Shown: positions 12,701 to 21,739 of the stretch, one piece after another
Numbering within the stretch: position 1 is the first letter of the stretch
How the letters are laid out: each line of letters begins with the position of its first letter
Source of the DNA: Agapetus fuscipes
Taxonomy: Eukaryota; Arthropoda; Insecta; Trichoptera; Glossosomatidae
Direction of reading: 5' to 3'
Length of the DNA stretch: 64,000 bases
Assembly: GCA_951799405.1 (NCBI GenBank)
Contig: OX637361.1
Location: forward strand, 11,940,170-12,004,169
The notes under the pieces: model-generated
Database searches by the model: none
Told to the model about the DNA's origin: nothing
The model's input: only the letters and a program-made list of their open reading frames with translations
Translations under genes and position numbers: made by a program

Positions 12701-15700
12701 CCCGAGTTCAGGGGGATAACGTTACAGTGGTCCTTCAGGATTTGGATGAAGGGAACGAAGTTGGACCTCTGCAGGCCGTTCTTGTAGAGGTCATCGGGAG
12801 GTCTGTTGCTGGTGGCAACCACCACGCACCCAATGTCAAACAACTCTGTGAACAGGCGCTTCAGAATCATGGCGTCCCCAATGTCAGTCACCTGAAATCA
12901 TTACAATTTGAGACTGCGAAAGAAATATCATTATAACATTTGAGTTTTTGTTTATTTCTGAATGAATTGTAGCAAGTGTAATAGGGCAATTACACTTTTT
13001 TTTTATTTCATAAAATGATAGACCACGTTTTTAATAATGCATCTGCGTTTTTAAAAAAATAATAAATTTTTGGTTAACAGACATTTTTTTATTTTGGCGG
13101 ATATGACCTCGATGGATCTTTGGATCTTCGGAGTGTACCGTTGGACCCAGGAAGTCTGTCGGATCCATAGACGTCATTTTGATGTCACAGCGTGGCTAGC
13201 CGGCCACGCTGCGTTTTGGCGGGACTCAAATTTTCGGCATTTTATTTTTGAAAATTATCAATGATATCTTTATTCTTTTTTACTACTTATAAAATACATA
13301 TGGTTGTGATCCTTGAAATGTACTCTACACAACCATAGTATTCTCAACCATTTTCCCCACCACTGCAATTACCCTATTGAGGAATGCAAGTTTTTTTGTT
13401 ACTGTAAAACGCATTGCCTGACAGGGAAGTGGTCTTTGGGAGGCAGCTGAAGAACCACCTCCACAACTCAATCCCAAGAGATGACAATATAGGGTCACGA
13501 AAATGTACACAAATGAGCATTTTTATTTATTTCCAGATTCCTGCTTGAATGGATAAACACAATATACTTATTTGAAAATGTATTAAAATCATGAAAATTC
13601 AAAAGAGTTAAAAGTGCTTTCCATGTTCATCGACCAACAGCTGTTCTATCCGGTGGAAACAATAAAAACAACTAACAAATCTCACCTCAAAAAATGCCTA
13701 TGTAGTATCTCTTATTGTCATTGCAGATTATGGGTAGCTTAGGACCGGTCCGTAGTCCAGTGGCAACACTTCGGACTCGTAAATAGAAGGTTGTGGATTT
13801 GAATCCTGGCGGAGCACAAAAATATACCATTTATATTTCCAAATGTGCTCTTCGCTGGGTTGAAAAATTCATACACCTTTACCAAAGACTGGTCACTGAA
13901 AAGTCCATCCAACCTTGCAACAACTGGGTCTTGCTTGAGAAGACGGCGACGACCAAGCTCGCAGAGGGCTCTTGAGGTGTGATACACACAAAAACAGCGC
14001 TGACCAAATAAATCATCCTAATATTATTATTATTATTAGTATTACATATGTGTAAATTCATACCTGGAATTCATCAAAGCACAGCAGGTAGCATTCCTGC
14101 AAGATGGAGTCCGCCACAGGTGGGATGGGATCAAACGATGAGGGTTTGCTGCTCCTCACTTCATTGCTCTTCAGCTTGTGGATGCGAGAGTGGACGTCCA
14201 GCATGAAGGCATTGAAGTGAACCCTCTTCTTCTCGTTGAACTAAAAGACATTCAAACGTTTTCATTGTAGGCTTTCACATCCTTATATTGTACATCCATA
14301 TTTGCAAAACAGCAATAAATTCAATACAATGCTAGGAGGATGAAAGCAATTACCACCGATCATGTAAAGAACTGGGCTGGAAGTCTCATCACTACGGTAA
14401 TTCTTACCTACTGAATATCGATAATATTTGTATGAAGACTAATCAGCTGTTCACTTGCGGCCATCTTGGACTGACAGGTCTTCAAATAAATATTACCGTG
14501 GTGATGAGACTTCCCGCCCAGGCCTTCTTTATAACATTGTTACAGTGTTTCTATTTGAATGCGGAGCCGGCGGGAGAGAGATTTCACTTGTGGAATCTGG
14601 AGCGACCTGTAAACTTTGTGCAGCCAAGCGAGAGCCTCCCACCTGGACAGGATCTTGAGTGGCCTGTGTGGAGAGCACTCAACAGGCTGAGAACGGGTGT
14701 TGGCAGAGCTCGCTGTAACATGAGGGCCTGGGGAATCCTTCATCAAGATGACACCACACTCTGTGAATGCGGAGCCCAACAGTCGATGGATCATCTTCGG
14801 ATCTGCCCGGCCTGCCCAACAAGCTGCTCACTGGCCGACCTAATGGAGAGTAATGGTGAAGCAGTGGATGACACTGGGCAAGAGTAGTGTAGTGTCTGAC
14901 ACGACGAAGAAGACGAAGTGTTTCTGAGGAGTGTCACATAAATATGTGTTTCCACATGCACTTTCAATAAATACTTCTGTTTGGTTTGTTTCTAAAAAAT
15001 ATAAAAATTAACTTCTGTTTGGTCACACATTTGCAAGGCGATCACTAGTACAGAATTATAATATTGTACTAGCAGATCATGAGTCGCTGCAGCAGAGAAA
15101 GGCAGAATGTGTTAGACCGCACTCTGTATGACGGAGCTCACACAACATTGCTGTATTCAACCTGGACTGGAAGTCTCATCACCACAGTAATTCTTACCTA
15201 CCAAATATCAGTAATATTTGTATGAAGACCTGTCAATCCAAGATGGCCGCAAGTGACCAGCTGATTAGTCTTCAAACAAATATTACCAATACTCGGTAGG
15301 TAAGAATTACCGTGGTGATGAGACTTCCAGCCCAGACCCATAATGCCTCAGTCGGATATAGCCTTACCCCACAACAGATTATTTTCTGTAAGACCGAGGC
15401 TTCACACTAATAAGTCCAGATTCCATTACAAAACAAATGTTTCTCACCTGTACACAATCAAAAAACAAATCCATAAGCATCGTCTTCCCTCCTCCCACAC
15501 TGCCGTGTATGTACAGGCCTTTAGGAGCGACCACTTTCTTCCTGCCAGAAGAAAACAGACTCAAGAAACTCCTGCCGGGCTTAGGAAGCGAATAGCCCTG
15601 CAGATCTTCATACACCAGCTGCAGACCCTGAACCACCTTTTCCTGGTGGGAGTCAAGGCTGTACTTCCCACTGGCGATCACTCTCTTGTAAGCCTCCACC

Positions 15701-15831
15701 GGACCAGCTTCCTTCTCATTCTGATGCGACTGCGCCTGCGTCGAAAGCGTACAACAAACAGGACGTAATGTTTTGGTCAAGTATCTCGCGAAAGAGTTGA
15801 GGTTGCAAGTGGAAGCGATGACAATAGACAT
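3722..15831 (-). CDS. AFG1L: AFG1-like mitochondrial ATPase (AFG1L/LACE1), complete, seven exons
   Basis: AAA-type ATPase of the Afg1/ZapE family, a mitochondrial protein that in yeast and human helps remove surplus or damaged respiratory-chain subunits. Coding exons in transcript order: 15448-15831, 14064-14240, 12647-12891, 11570-11744, 10947-11090, 7272-7388, 3722-3847. All have AG/GT borders and consistent phase, giving 455 residues (human about 480). The start at 15831 gives a basic, acid-poor leader suited to mitochondrial import. Walker A GSVGGGKT is at residues 110-117 and Walker B LLCFDEFQ at 180-187, followed by [20 protein letters not shown]. Exon 5 carries [14 protein letters not shown]. 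The C-terminus has the family signature [11 protein letters not shown]. Introns are loaded with mobile DNA but the frame is intact. Confidence 0.95.
3935..4110 (+). repeat. Degenerate SINE-A body
   Basis: Scattered matches in order to SINE-A (type copy 7714-8050): TTTCCGGTGTTTTCTTT, GGTAAACTCAGCCTTCACAA, CGGGAGC and a TGTAAGGCTAGCC block. The tRNA-like head and the 3' end are missing. An old fragment in the last intron of AFG1L. Confidence 0.5.
4135..4690 (+). mobile_element. CR1/L2-like LINE 3' fragment, interrupted
   Basis: Plus-strand remnant of a reverse transcriptase C-terminus. About 4168-4225 reads [14 protein letters not shown]; after unrelated AT-rich sequence (about 4240-4420) the coding resumes with [17 protein letters not shown] and [14 protein letters not shown], stop at 4622. 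This WNxLP...LKTHLF ending is common to CR1/L2-group LINEs. The tail GGCGGCATACAAATCTTGAA plus (TTA)n fits the group's microsatellite-like 3' end. Confidence 0.7.
4729..6981. mobile_element. 2.25-kb DNA transposon remnant with 12-bp perfect TIRs
   Basis: TTAAGGAGGGCC at the left (4729-4740) and its exact complement at the right (6970-6981). The element is bordered by TATAAA on both sides (4723-4728, 6982-6987). Either TATAAA is a 6-bp target duplication, or TTAA is the duplication (piggyBac/Kolobok style) and the TIR begins GGAGGGCC. The interior is AT-rich with broken reading frames, for example codons at 5786-5971 and overlapping frames at 6229-6547. Superfamily not determined. Lies in AFG1L intron 6. 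Confidence 0.65.
5786..5971 (+). pseudogene. Unrecognised coding remnant inside the 2.25-kb element
   Basis: Sixty-one open codons between stops with protein-like composition ([19 protein letters not shown], then [17 protein letters not shown]). No start Met. Probably the C-terminal end of a decayed transposase, inferred from its place inside the TIRs. I do not recognise the family. Confidence 0.35.
7455..7708 (+). repeat. RTE 3'-end repeat (R3U), near full-length
   Basis: About 250 bp starting at TTCCTTGAC. Landmarks: GGCTGACCACCCATACTGTA, CACCCCTGcTTCAGGGAAGG, GGCAAGAGTTGCAGGG, TATTGTAGGTCCACATGCGG, and an end in repeated TTAGATTTAGATT. The same unit follows RTE coding remnants at 53975-54612 and 51341-51780, so it represents the 3'UTR of an RTE-like LINE or a SINE sharing that tail. 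It directly precedes a SINE-A copy. Confidence 0.7.
7714..8050 (+). mobile_element. SINE-A: tRNA-derived SINE, most complete copy
   Basis: The tRNA-like head has a Pol III A box (TAGCTCAGTTGG, about 7731) and B box (GGTTCGAGTCC, about 7774). The body runs through CGTTTCGGTGTTTATTTCAA, CAGCCTTCACAAGAAATGAG, a CCCCTTCGGGG hairpin near 8001, and ends GTTACACTATATGTGTAGCT TAGTTGCG without a poly(A). An extra GTCGAG interrupts the head compared with the other copies. Other copies: 25756-26046, 48661-48983 and 52293-52616, all minus. Not a functional tRNA gene: no acceptor pairing. Confidence 0.8.
8055..8205 (+). repeat. Hairpin-core repeat, copy 1 (CTGAAGA...GAAACG)
   Basis: Shares with 11840-11960 and 59890-60048 the core TGTCTCCTGAAGA, a short hairpin (GTTGGC...GCTAAC), GAAACGTAGAGAATAATG and then TTTGTCTAATATCCAAT. 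Here only the right arm of the inverted repeat seen at 59890-60048 remains. Confidence 0.55.
8212..8420 (+). mobile_element. SINE-C: tRNA-derived SINE with poly(A) tail
   Basis: tRNA-like head TCGGTGTTATGGCCGCGGGG with B box GGTTCGAATCCC (about 8260), then CCTGGTTCAACAGATGCCG and a run of about 20 A ending near 8418. A related degenerate minus copy is at 11320-11490. Confidence 0.65.
9078..9152 (+). pseudogene. THAP-domain N-terminus remnant
   Basis: One 25-codon frame starting at ATG matches the start of a THAP zinc finger: Cys at position 3, VKGCKNRSE with the second Cys, and GITFHK at its end, followed by GTAATT, a usable donor. Two in-frame stops (codons 4 and 16) break it. THAP domains occur in cellular factors and in P-superfamily transposases; which one this was cannot be told from 75 bases. 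Lies in AFG1L intron 5, just before the 15-bp minisatellite. Confidence 0.5.
9322..10139. repeat. 15-bp minisatellite, about 50 units, GTGGACATTNTGTCG
   Basis: About 820 bp of diverged 15-mers, with occasional 14- and 16-bp units. Each unit contains the dyad GACA-N3-TGTC. Because 15 is a multiple of three and units lack stop codons, long open frames appear on both strands (VDILS repeats on plus, STDRM-like repeats on minus); these are by-products, not genes. Lies in AFG1L intron 5. A related array lies at 49915-50600. Confidence 0.9.
10140..10946. other. AFG1L intron 5, no gene seen
   Basis: AT-rich intron sequence. About 10820-10920 resembles 58320-58420 (CACTGAAGATG, GAAACATCC, GACAGATCCC, GAAAA), suggesting a shared decayed repeat whose class I cannot name. 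Confidence 0.35.
11320..11490 (-). mobile_element. SINE-C, degenerate copy
   Basis: On the minus strand: TCGGTGTTTTGGCCGAGGGA, B box GGTTCGATCCCCG, CCTGGTTCAACAAATGTC and TTGTTAGGGTTTGGTGGTTC. The last block recurs alone at 34965-35012. Lies in AFG1L intron 4. Confidence 0.55.
11840..11960 (+). repeat. Hairpin-core repeat, copy 2
   Basis: CGTCGTGCAGAGAGGATATT, then CTCCTGAAGAC, hairpin TTGGC...GCCGA, and AAAACGTCGAGAATGATG. Same family as 8055-8205 and 59890-60048. It is preceded by an (AT)n run at about 11811. Confidence 0.5.
12080..12345 (+). mobile_element. SINE-B fragments with ATT-type tail
   Basis: Two adjacent partial copies of the SINE-B body (TTGAGAATTGGTGCTTTCTA; then CATCTAGCCTTACAGTGATT through AACTACTAAGC), the second ending CACAAAAACAGCGCTCATCA AATAAATCATCCGAATA. 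This is the same tail as 13743-14038. Lies in AFG1L intron 3. Confidence 0.6.
12395..12645 (+). mobile_element. CR1/L2-like LINE 3' end
   Basis: Plus-strand coding tail [20 protein letters not shown] then [15 protein letters not shown] with a stop at 12587, and the family 3' end AAAGGCGCTATATAAATTTT. It ends immediately at the splice donor of AFG1L exon 3 (minus strand). Confidence 0.75.
13015..13740. other. AFG1L intron 2, no gene seen
   Basis: AT-rich intron with one more GC-rich patch near 13100-13230 that contains a perfect 9-bp stem with a 6-base loop (CAGCGTGGC...GCCACGCTG, about 13189-13212). No coding or known repeat recognised. Confidence 0.4.
13743..14038 (+). mobile_element. SINE-B, full-length, ATT-type tail
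   Basis: tRNA-like head GTCCGTAGTCCAGTGGCAAC with A box TAGTCCAGTGG and B box GGATTTGAATCC (about 13793). The body follows (GCTCTTCGCTGGGTTGAAAA; GACTGGTCACTGAAAAGTCC; AACTGGGTCTTGCTTGAGAA; CGACCAAGCTCG), then the tail GTGTGATACACACAAAAACA GCGCTGACC...AATAAATCATCCTAAT(ATT)n. Sits just 3' of exon 2 in AFG1L intron 2. Confidence 0.8.
14372..14521. mobile_element. Foldback MITE, copy 1
   Basis: A 150-bp imperfect palindrome: CTGGGCTGGAAGTCTCATCA at the left, complement GATGAGACTTCCCGCCCAG at the right, with CGGTAATTCTTACCTAC next. Lies in AFG1L intron 1. Other copies at 15162-15335 and 18719-18836. Confidence 0.7.
14560..14890 (+). mobile_element. LINE C-terminal fragment (ALNRLRTG... CECG zinc motif)
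   Basis: Open plus-strand frame reading [19 protein letters not shown] and, further on, [20 protein letters not shown], then a stop at 14885. The W..LNRLRTG.GR.. and C-x-CG...H....CP pattern is typical of the C-terminus of several arthropod LINE reverse transcriptases. No RT domain remains. Confidence 0.6.
15162..15335. mobile_element. Foldback MITE, copy 2
   Basis: 174 bp, arms of roughly 80 bp that fold back almost completely (CTGGACTGGAAGTCTCATCA ... GATGAGACTTCCAGCCCAG). Second copy in AFG1L intron 1, 640 bp from copy 1. Confidence 0.75.
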
Positions 15832-16324
15832 TTTGATTGTTGGAAGGTCACCGGACGAAAAACATTATTGATTACGTAAGTACGACTCTTTTAAAACTGC
15901 GTTAAATGTAGCAGATATTTTTTTTAACCTTGCCGAAAGCAGGAAACAAATTGAACACCTTGAGTCAGTTTGACAGCTGTTAATGTGACAGATGATTGTA
16001 GTCGACAACATTTTCCCTATTTGAGAAAAAAGTGTTTTGGTTAATATTTATACCTACCGAATTTTTCCTCACTAGCAACTTCTTCTTCTTCTACTACAGT
16101 TGTACACGGCTTGAATTTAGATGACAGCTAAATGAGGGACCTTCAACTGCTATAATCAATATTTTTTCCTGTCTATTTCGTCAACAAAATACTTTTTAAA
16201 TTTGAGCAATTTAGCCAATAAATTCAGCAAACTTCACGATGTACTATCAAAAGTGACCTAATACAATAGATGGCGGCGGTTCAGATTTTTACCACGCTTA
16301 CAAAGCTGTGCGGCAACTCAATGT
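15832..16324. other. Upstream region of AFG1L
   Basis: Likely holds the AFG1L 5'UTR and promoter. No TATA box or CpG-rich core is obvious. AT-rich, without an ORF of note. Confidence 0.4.
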
Positions 16325-16412
16325 GTGCGGCACTACAACAAGTATCATAGATCCCTAGAATCTTTGAAATCTAGGGAGTCTCCTACGCAGGATTCCTTAA
16401 AAAAATCCTTGT
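16325..16412 (+). repeat. SINE-B/LINE tail fragment
   Basis: GTGCGGCACTACAACAAGTA then the hairpin CCCTAGA...TCTAGGG and CTTAAAAAAAT. This is the same 3' tail that ends the LINE at 46755-48300 and several SINE-B copies. Confidence 0.65.
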
Positions 16413-16550
16413 AGGTCTGTAGCAACCATTGACTTATTACTCGATGGTAGCAGCCCATTAAAACGAGGAATCACGAAAAATCACCACCTGCCATTTTTTA
16501 TGGAGAATTGATATTTTAAAATAACCTTTTTTTTTAAATAACCACCCAGG

Positions 16551-18345
16551 AGAGGGTCTCAGATATACAATCTGGCTTTATGCCGGAAAGAGGTTGCGTA
16601 GACCAGATATTCGCGCTTCGACAGATCGTCGAAAAACAGCTAGCCGTAAATAAAAAGGTCTACGCGGCTTTCGTAGATCTTGAGAAAGCCTTCGACTCGG
16701 TGGATAGAAGTATGATGTGGTGTGTGCTTGAGAGGTATGGTGTGAATAAAGCACTTCTGAACAGTGTTGCCACCTTAGCCCTTTTGGGGCTAGATCTAGC
16801 TCTTTTTACTATAGGTGAACTCGTTGTTTAATGATTTAGCCCGAAAAGGGCTATCTAGCCCTTTTTATTTACTTAAAAATATTGTTCGAAAATCTGAAAT
16901 TAGCGCCATGATAACATCGAACTTTCGCGATTTTTGTCATATATATTGTTTTTTTTTTAGTAGATACCATTTGTTCGATTATGGCAACATATCTATGGCA
17001 ACTAAATGATTCTAAATGGAAAATTTGTTAATTTTAGTTTGTAAAATAACAAATATTTTTAATTTTTGAACCTAATTTTGAAAAAAATTATTGTGATTCA
17101 AACTAAAAAATAAATACATAAGTAATTGAAATCATTAGTCCAGGTGTTTTTTTAGCCTTTTTTTACATCAACTCTTTTTGTGCTCCTTTTAGCCCGATCT
17201 AGCCCTTTTTAGCTTCTTTTTTAGCCCCCATTACTAAAACTAAGGTGGCAACACTGCTTCTGAACGCGATACGCGCCATCTCTGTGCGCGCCATCTATCT
17301 AAATAGCAGGGCGTGTGTCAGGGTGGATGGAGAATACAGCGAGTATTTTAATGTGTACAAGGGTGTGAGACAGGGTTGCATAATGAGCCCGTGGTTATTC
17401 AATATAATTATGGATCATTGTGTTAAACAAGCGAATCTGGAAGGACATGGCATACAGATTGGAGAGAGAAAAGTCGGAGTTCTGCTTTATGCTGATGATG
17501 CAGTACTAATTGCTGATTCAGCAGCAGAGCTTCAGGCAATGCTCTCTAGTCTGAACCACAGGTCTGAACCATGCTCTGTGTGTGAACAAGTTGAAAATTA
17601 ATGCAAGTAAGACGAAAGTACTGATTTTTGACAGAACGGATGAAAATGAAGAATGCACGTTTTTGTTGAATGGTACGAAAGTTGAAATTGTGGATGAATT
17701 TAGATACTTGGGAAGTATGTTTGAGAAGAATGGAAAGATGACAAGAGAACTTGAGAATAGGGTGTGCAAGGGAAAACAAGTGGTCGGTGCAATAGGAAGA
17801 ATAGCAAAGAACAAGCGATTGACGATGGATCTGAGAATGGCGGTACACAATGGCATATTGTTACCGACTTTGTTGTATGGAAGTGAAGCATGGACAGTGA
17901 ACGATAGCGAAATGAGTAAAGTATGTACGGTGCAAATGAAGCATTTGAGAAGCATGACAGGAAAAACTCTGAGGGATAGAGTTAGGAATGAATGGGTAAA
18001 AAAAGAATGTAATTTGAAAGAGGATGTGAAAGTTAAGGTACAAAAGAATGTGATGAGATGGTTCGGACATGTGGAAAGAATGAATGATGATAGACTGACA
18101 AAGTATGTATACAAAGAAAGTGTGAAAGGAAAAAGAGGGAAGGGACGACCGAGAAAAGTATGGAGTGATCAGATTGTGAAAGAATGGGATATACAAAGTG
18201 AGCGTAAAAGAAGAAAATGCATGAAAAAGGTGATGGATATGAATGAATTGAAGGAGGTATGTAAGGATAGGAAAAAATGGAGGCAACTCTGCAGAGGCTC
18301 TGGCCACCCCTAGCGGAATGGCGACAGAGTTACAGTTACCTTCCT
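16551..18345 (+). mobile_element. RTE-like non-LTR retrotransposon, 5'-truncated and split
   Basis: Reverse transcriptase segments in order: QSGFMPERGCVDQIF (about 16555-16605), YAAFVDLEKAFDSVDR, then a MITE insertion at 16762-17256, then VRQGCIMSPWLFN, catalytic LLYADDAVLIAD (about 17485), FRYLGSMF, LYGSEAWT, RWFGHVERM, KRGKGRPRKVW and a C-terminus ending in RGSGHP (stop 18311-18313). The closing EWDIQSERKRRKC...DRKKWRQL pattern is RTE-type. A frameshift near 17560-17590 separates the YADD part from the rest. Endonuclease domain missing. The 3' end is GGCGACAGAGTTACAGTTAC. Confidence 0.88.
16762..17256. mobile_element. hAT-type MITE inserted in the RTE element
   Basis: 495 bp with TIRs CAGTGTTGCCACCTTAG and exact complement CTAAGGTGGCAACACTG, flanked by a perfect 8-bp duplication CTTCTGAA (16754-16761 and 17257-17264). 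Eight-base duplications and CAG...CTG tips define hAT elements. The interior is rich in TTTTAGCCC. The RT frame is continuous if the insert and one duplication are ignored. Confidence 0.93.
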
Positions 18346-18469
18346 TAATTAAATTAAGTTTGTGTCTCAATCTGCTTTGTGTGCTTTTAGTTTAATGTTA
18401 CAGGCATTGGTTACAGGTAATAATTTTTATCCAGATCAGATTTTGGCAAATTTTCACAGGTGCGCTGCA

Positions 18470-18640
18470 GATTCATATAAAATGAATGCACATGTAAGTT
18501 CGCGCTTGCAGATGCTACATATGAACTTACAAATCCAATCCTCAAATGAACATAAGCCCTACAACTTTTTCCAACCATCCCTGAAACAGGGGTTTACAGT
18601 ATGGGTGGTCAGCCCCATACCAACCTATAAGTCAAGGAAT
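18470..18640 (-). repeat. R3U repeat, minus strand
   Basis: Complement of the RTE 3'-end unit; its 5' border is again at TTCCTTGACTTATAGGTTGG (18640 side). The 3' end is degraded. Confidence 0.6.
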
Positions 18641-18718
18641 ATATTATATTCAAACGGGGATATTCTTGGACATTTTGGTCGTCAGTTGAGTCCACGCTTA
18701 GACAAACCAATGATGCGT

Positions 18719-18836
18719 GGGTTGAAAGTCTCATCACGACGGTCATTCTTACCTACCGAATATCGGTAATATTTGTATAAAGACTAATCAACTGTTCACT
18801 TGCAGTCATCTTAGATTGACAGGCCTTTATACTAAT
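18719..18836. mobile_element. Foldback MITE, copy 3 (truncated)
   Basis: GTTGAAAGTCTCATCACGAC then CATTCTTACCTACCGAATAT and ATTTGTATAAAGACTAATCA; the right arm is lost after about 18836. Confidence 0.55.
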
Positions 18837-18839
18837 GCA

Positions 18840-19553
18840 TCAGTAGTTTGTCAAAGCGTGGGCTCAACGGGGGACTAAAATGTCTAAGGATAGCACCGAA
18901 GGAATCTGAATATAATCAAAGGAATAATACAAAAAAAAGTAAAACACTTCAAAGAACTAATATTCTTTTATTTAATTAGAATAAAATATATTTTAAACAC
19001 TTATTTTGACATTTCAATGTGATACATACTTTATACACAATGTTATCCTAGGGCTTCTTACAAATAACCTCAAAATATTATTTATAAAACTGGGGATGGT
19101 GAAACGTAATTACATCTTTAGTGGGAACTATTATTTACACATCAATCTTGAAGCTGCGTTTATTGGGTTCACTTGTTTTCATTGCTAGGCCACATGGATT
19201 ACAAACTAACACAAGTCAACTCCCGTATTATGCAATTACCACCTTAAACATATTACTTTTCAAAAGTGATGTACTGTAATGGCGACCACAACCAAGTCTT
19301 CATGAATATACAACTATCTCTACAGTGTCTCTCACTTCAGCACAGAGGTTGCACACGTTGATGGAATCATTCAACAAATTCAAGCACTTTCAATTGAGAT
19401 TTCTATCTGAAAAATCATGCCATTTTTGTAAAAGAATGTCAGCTAAAAGTGTCGAACATGACCGGAAAAGCATGTAGTCTAAAATTAAAAGAACCAGTTA
19501 AAAATAATAATAAGTGGGAAAAACCGAGAGAAATTACGTTTAATTTGTTTAAA
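18840..19553. other. Gene-free AT-rich DNA
   Basis: Between the foldback MITE and the next MITE. No coding pattern, no shared repeat found. Confidence 0.4.
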
Positions 19554-19555
19554 TA

Positions 19556-19735
19556 CAGTGGTACCTCGAGATATGAGTGCCCTAAAATATGAGTTATTTG
19601 AGATACGAGCTGTCGACTGAGTGAATTTTTGTTTTGAGAGACAAGCAAAATTTGAGATACGAGGAAAAGAAAAGTTTGTGGAAAAGAAACACCGCGAAAA
19701 AGTTGCAACTGGTCGTGCATCTCGAGATATCACTG
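19556..19735. mobile_element. 180-bp mariner/Tigger-like MITE
   Basis: CAGTGGTACCTCGAGATATG at the left and CATCTCGAGATATCACTG at the right, with TA on both sides (19554-19555, 19736-19737). The termini resemble pogo/Tigger-type elements. Confidence 0.75.
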
Positions 19736-19737
19736 TA

Positions 19738-20410
19738 TAGCACTTACTTAAAAGTTGCATTTCTTTCATAATCTATGTTATGAAGAGACAATACTACTTC
19801 AAAACCCAGAGCTGACTTGATCTCAACAATGAAAACACCTGGAGGTGGGTGATTTATTTATATCAAAATGTGGGTTTCTAAAGCCGGCATTCATTTGTGA
19901 ATGGCATTCCACTTCACAAATTTATCTTTAAAAGATTGTTCATTGAGCGAGTTGGAGAGGCAAATGAAGCAAAACCCGCCAACGACATTCCAAAGATAAA
20001 TTCATCTCTGTTGCATTGTAGGTTACGGCGTGACTCTCAGTTAAACTGAAAGGTGAGTTATTATCAATAATAAAAATATATGTATTGCATCAAATAGACT
20101 ATTTTATCACAGAATATTTTTTTTTTACTTAAAATGGCATGAAAACATAGTGGGATCTTGCACTTTTCCCTTTCTGCACACATTGACATGTCTAACTCAG
20201 ACTGTCTCATCTGATGAAGGCAACAAGCCAGGATATGACGTTAGTTGACAATACCATAAAGGCACTCTCACTTTACTTCAATAAAGAAATCAACAAAATA
20301 AATGGTTCCCTTGAAAAATAAAAATAAATAAACCAACATTGTTGCATTCTAAAGTTTTTTTTTTTTTTAAATTAAGCGGCATGAATATTTATTCAGTCAT
20401 TTGTCAGGAA
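19738..20410. other. Gene-free AT-rich DNA
   Basis: No gene. At 20216 CTGATGAAGGCAACAAGCC forms a short hairpin preceded by CTGATGA, a weak resemblance to repeat 3' ends elsewhere in the window. Confidence 0.35.
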
Positions 20411-20413
20411 TAA

Positions 20414-21393
20414 TGCCCGCTTTCCACTGCGAGCGGAGCTGACTCCGTACGGACTCCGCTCGACTAGCAACAGTAAATTTCATAGAAGTGCTTCCACCGA
20501 CAGCGAGTCAGCGGAGCGGACTGAGCGAGTACAAAGAGTTACGAAAGTGGTCGCAGAGTTGAGCGAGTTTCCAGCGGACTCCGTACGGACTCCGCTCGAC
20601 TAGCAACAGTAAATTTCATAGAAGTGCTTCCACCGACAGCGGAGTGAGCGGAGCAGGCTGAGCGAGTAAAAATGACTCCGCTGTGTCATGGTCTCGGCCG
20701 CTAGTTTTCAACTGACTTCGCTCCCCCGTGCCCCCCGCGCCAACCCGCGTAGTTGCGTGACAGCGATAAAACACATCATACATGATTTACAAAAACACAT
20801 CATACATTATTTTATTAATTTGAAAATATTAAAATGTATGTTTTATTTCAAACATCTACATTTTATGTTTAAAGCAAAATAATACATTACTTTTTATGTT
20901 TCGAAACAAAAAAAAAATCTTTTATTAATAATTGAAACGTTTGATCTGGGCGTAGGCTGCAACGAGCTGTCACACACTGCACATCATACATTATTTTATA
21001 AATTTGAAAATATTAAAATGTATGTTTTATTTCAAACATCTACTTTTTATGTATTAAAGCAAAATAATATATTACTTTTTATTTTTCGAAACAAAAAAAA
21101 AAACTTTTTTTACTAATAATTAAAACGTTTGATCTGGGCGTAGGCTGCAACGAGCTGTCACACACTAGTTGGCTCCGCTAAGCCAGCTGTAGATGGAAGG
21201 CAAACAACTCTTTCATCTGACTCATCTCATTTCTCGCCTAGCTCACTCCGCCGAGCTCGTTAGCTGTGGAAGGCAAATACCATTATTTTTTAAAACTCTT
21301 TCGCAATGGAAGGCCAAAACTATTTCACTACGCTCCGCTCAGCTATTTCCCGCTCCCGCTCAGCTATTTCCCGCTCGCAGTGGAAAGCGGGCA
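20414..21393 (+). mobile_element. 980-bp MITE, PIF/Harbinger-like, copy 2
   Basis: Same length, TIRs and internal modules as 1864-2843, with perfect TAA duplications (20411-20413, 21394-21396). By eye about ten base differences separate the copies, so both moved recently. Confidence 0.87.
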
Positions 21394-21590
21394 TAAGTTG
21401 TGGACTTAAAAGATCTGAGTATATTAGGCTTCCATAAAAATGACCAAATTAATATTTTATTAAGTTTGAGATGATCTGAGTTATTCCTTGAGTGCTATTA
21501 TGAACACAAAGTCATGTCACATGGTTTAAAATACAAAGCATGTTATTTAATCATTGATTCAATCAATTTGCACAAAATCTGTATTTGATT

Positions 21591-21739
21591 TGAGTTGTAT
21601 AAAACCAAATGCAGCAATCTACTTTTTTTTTTAAATGAGATAAATGTATGGAAACACAGAGAATGTAATTATGTGTTTCCTCGTTTCATCTTATTTTTTA
21701 AGAAATCCTAGATTATCATCTTTGGTTCTATCCGACTCA
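21591..21739. mobile_element. TGAGTCG-family MITE, copy 1
   Basis: Left arm TGAGTTGTATAAAACCAAAT GCAGCAATCTA; right arm TAGATTATCATCTTTGGTTC TATCCGACTCA, its imperfect complement. The interior contains GTATGGAAACAC and GTGTTTCC, also complementary. Confidence 0.6.

Noticed and set aside
17518..18370. Minus-strand frames opposite the RTE element
   Set aside because: Antisense of a recognised reverse transcriptase.
20210..20260. Hammerhead ribozyme at CTGATGAAGGCAACAAGCC
   Set aside because: The GAAA strand is missing (AGGATATG instead) and no stems I or III are visible.
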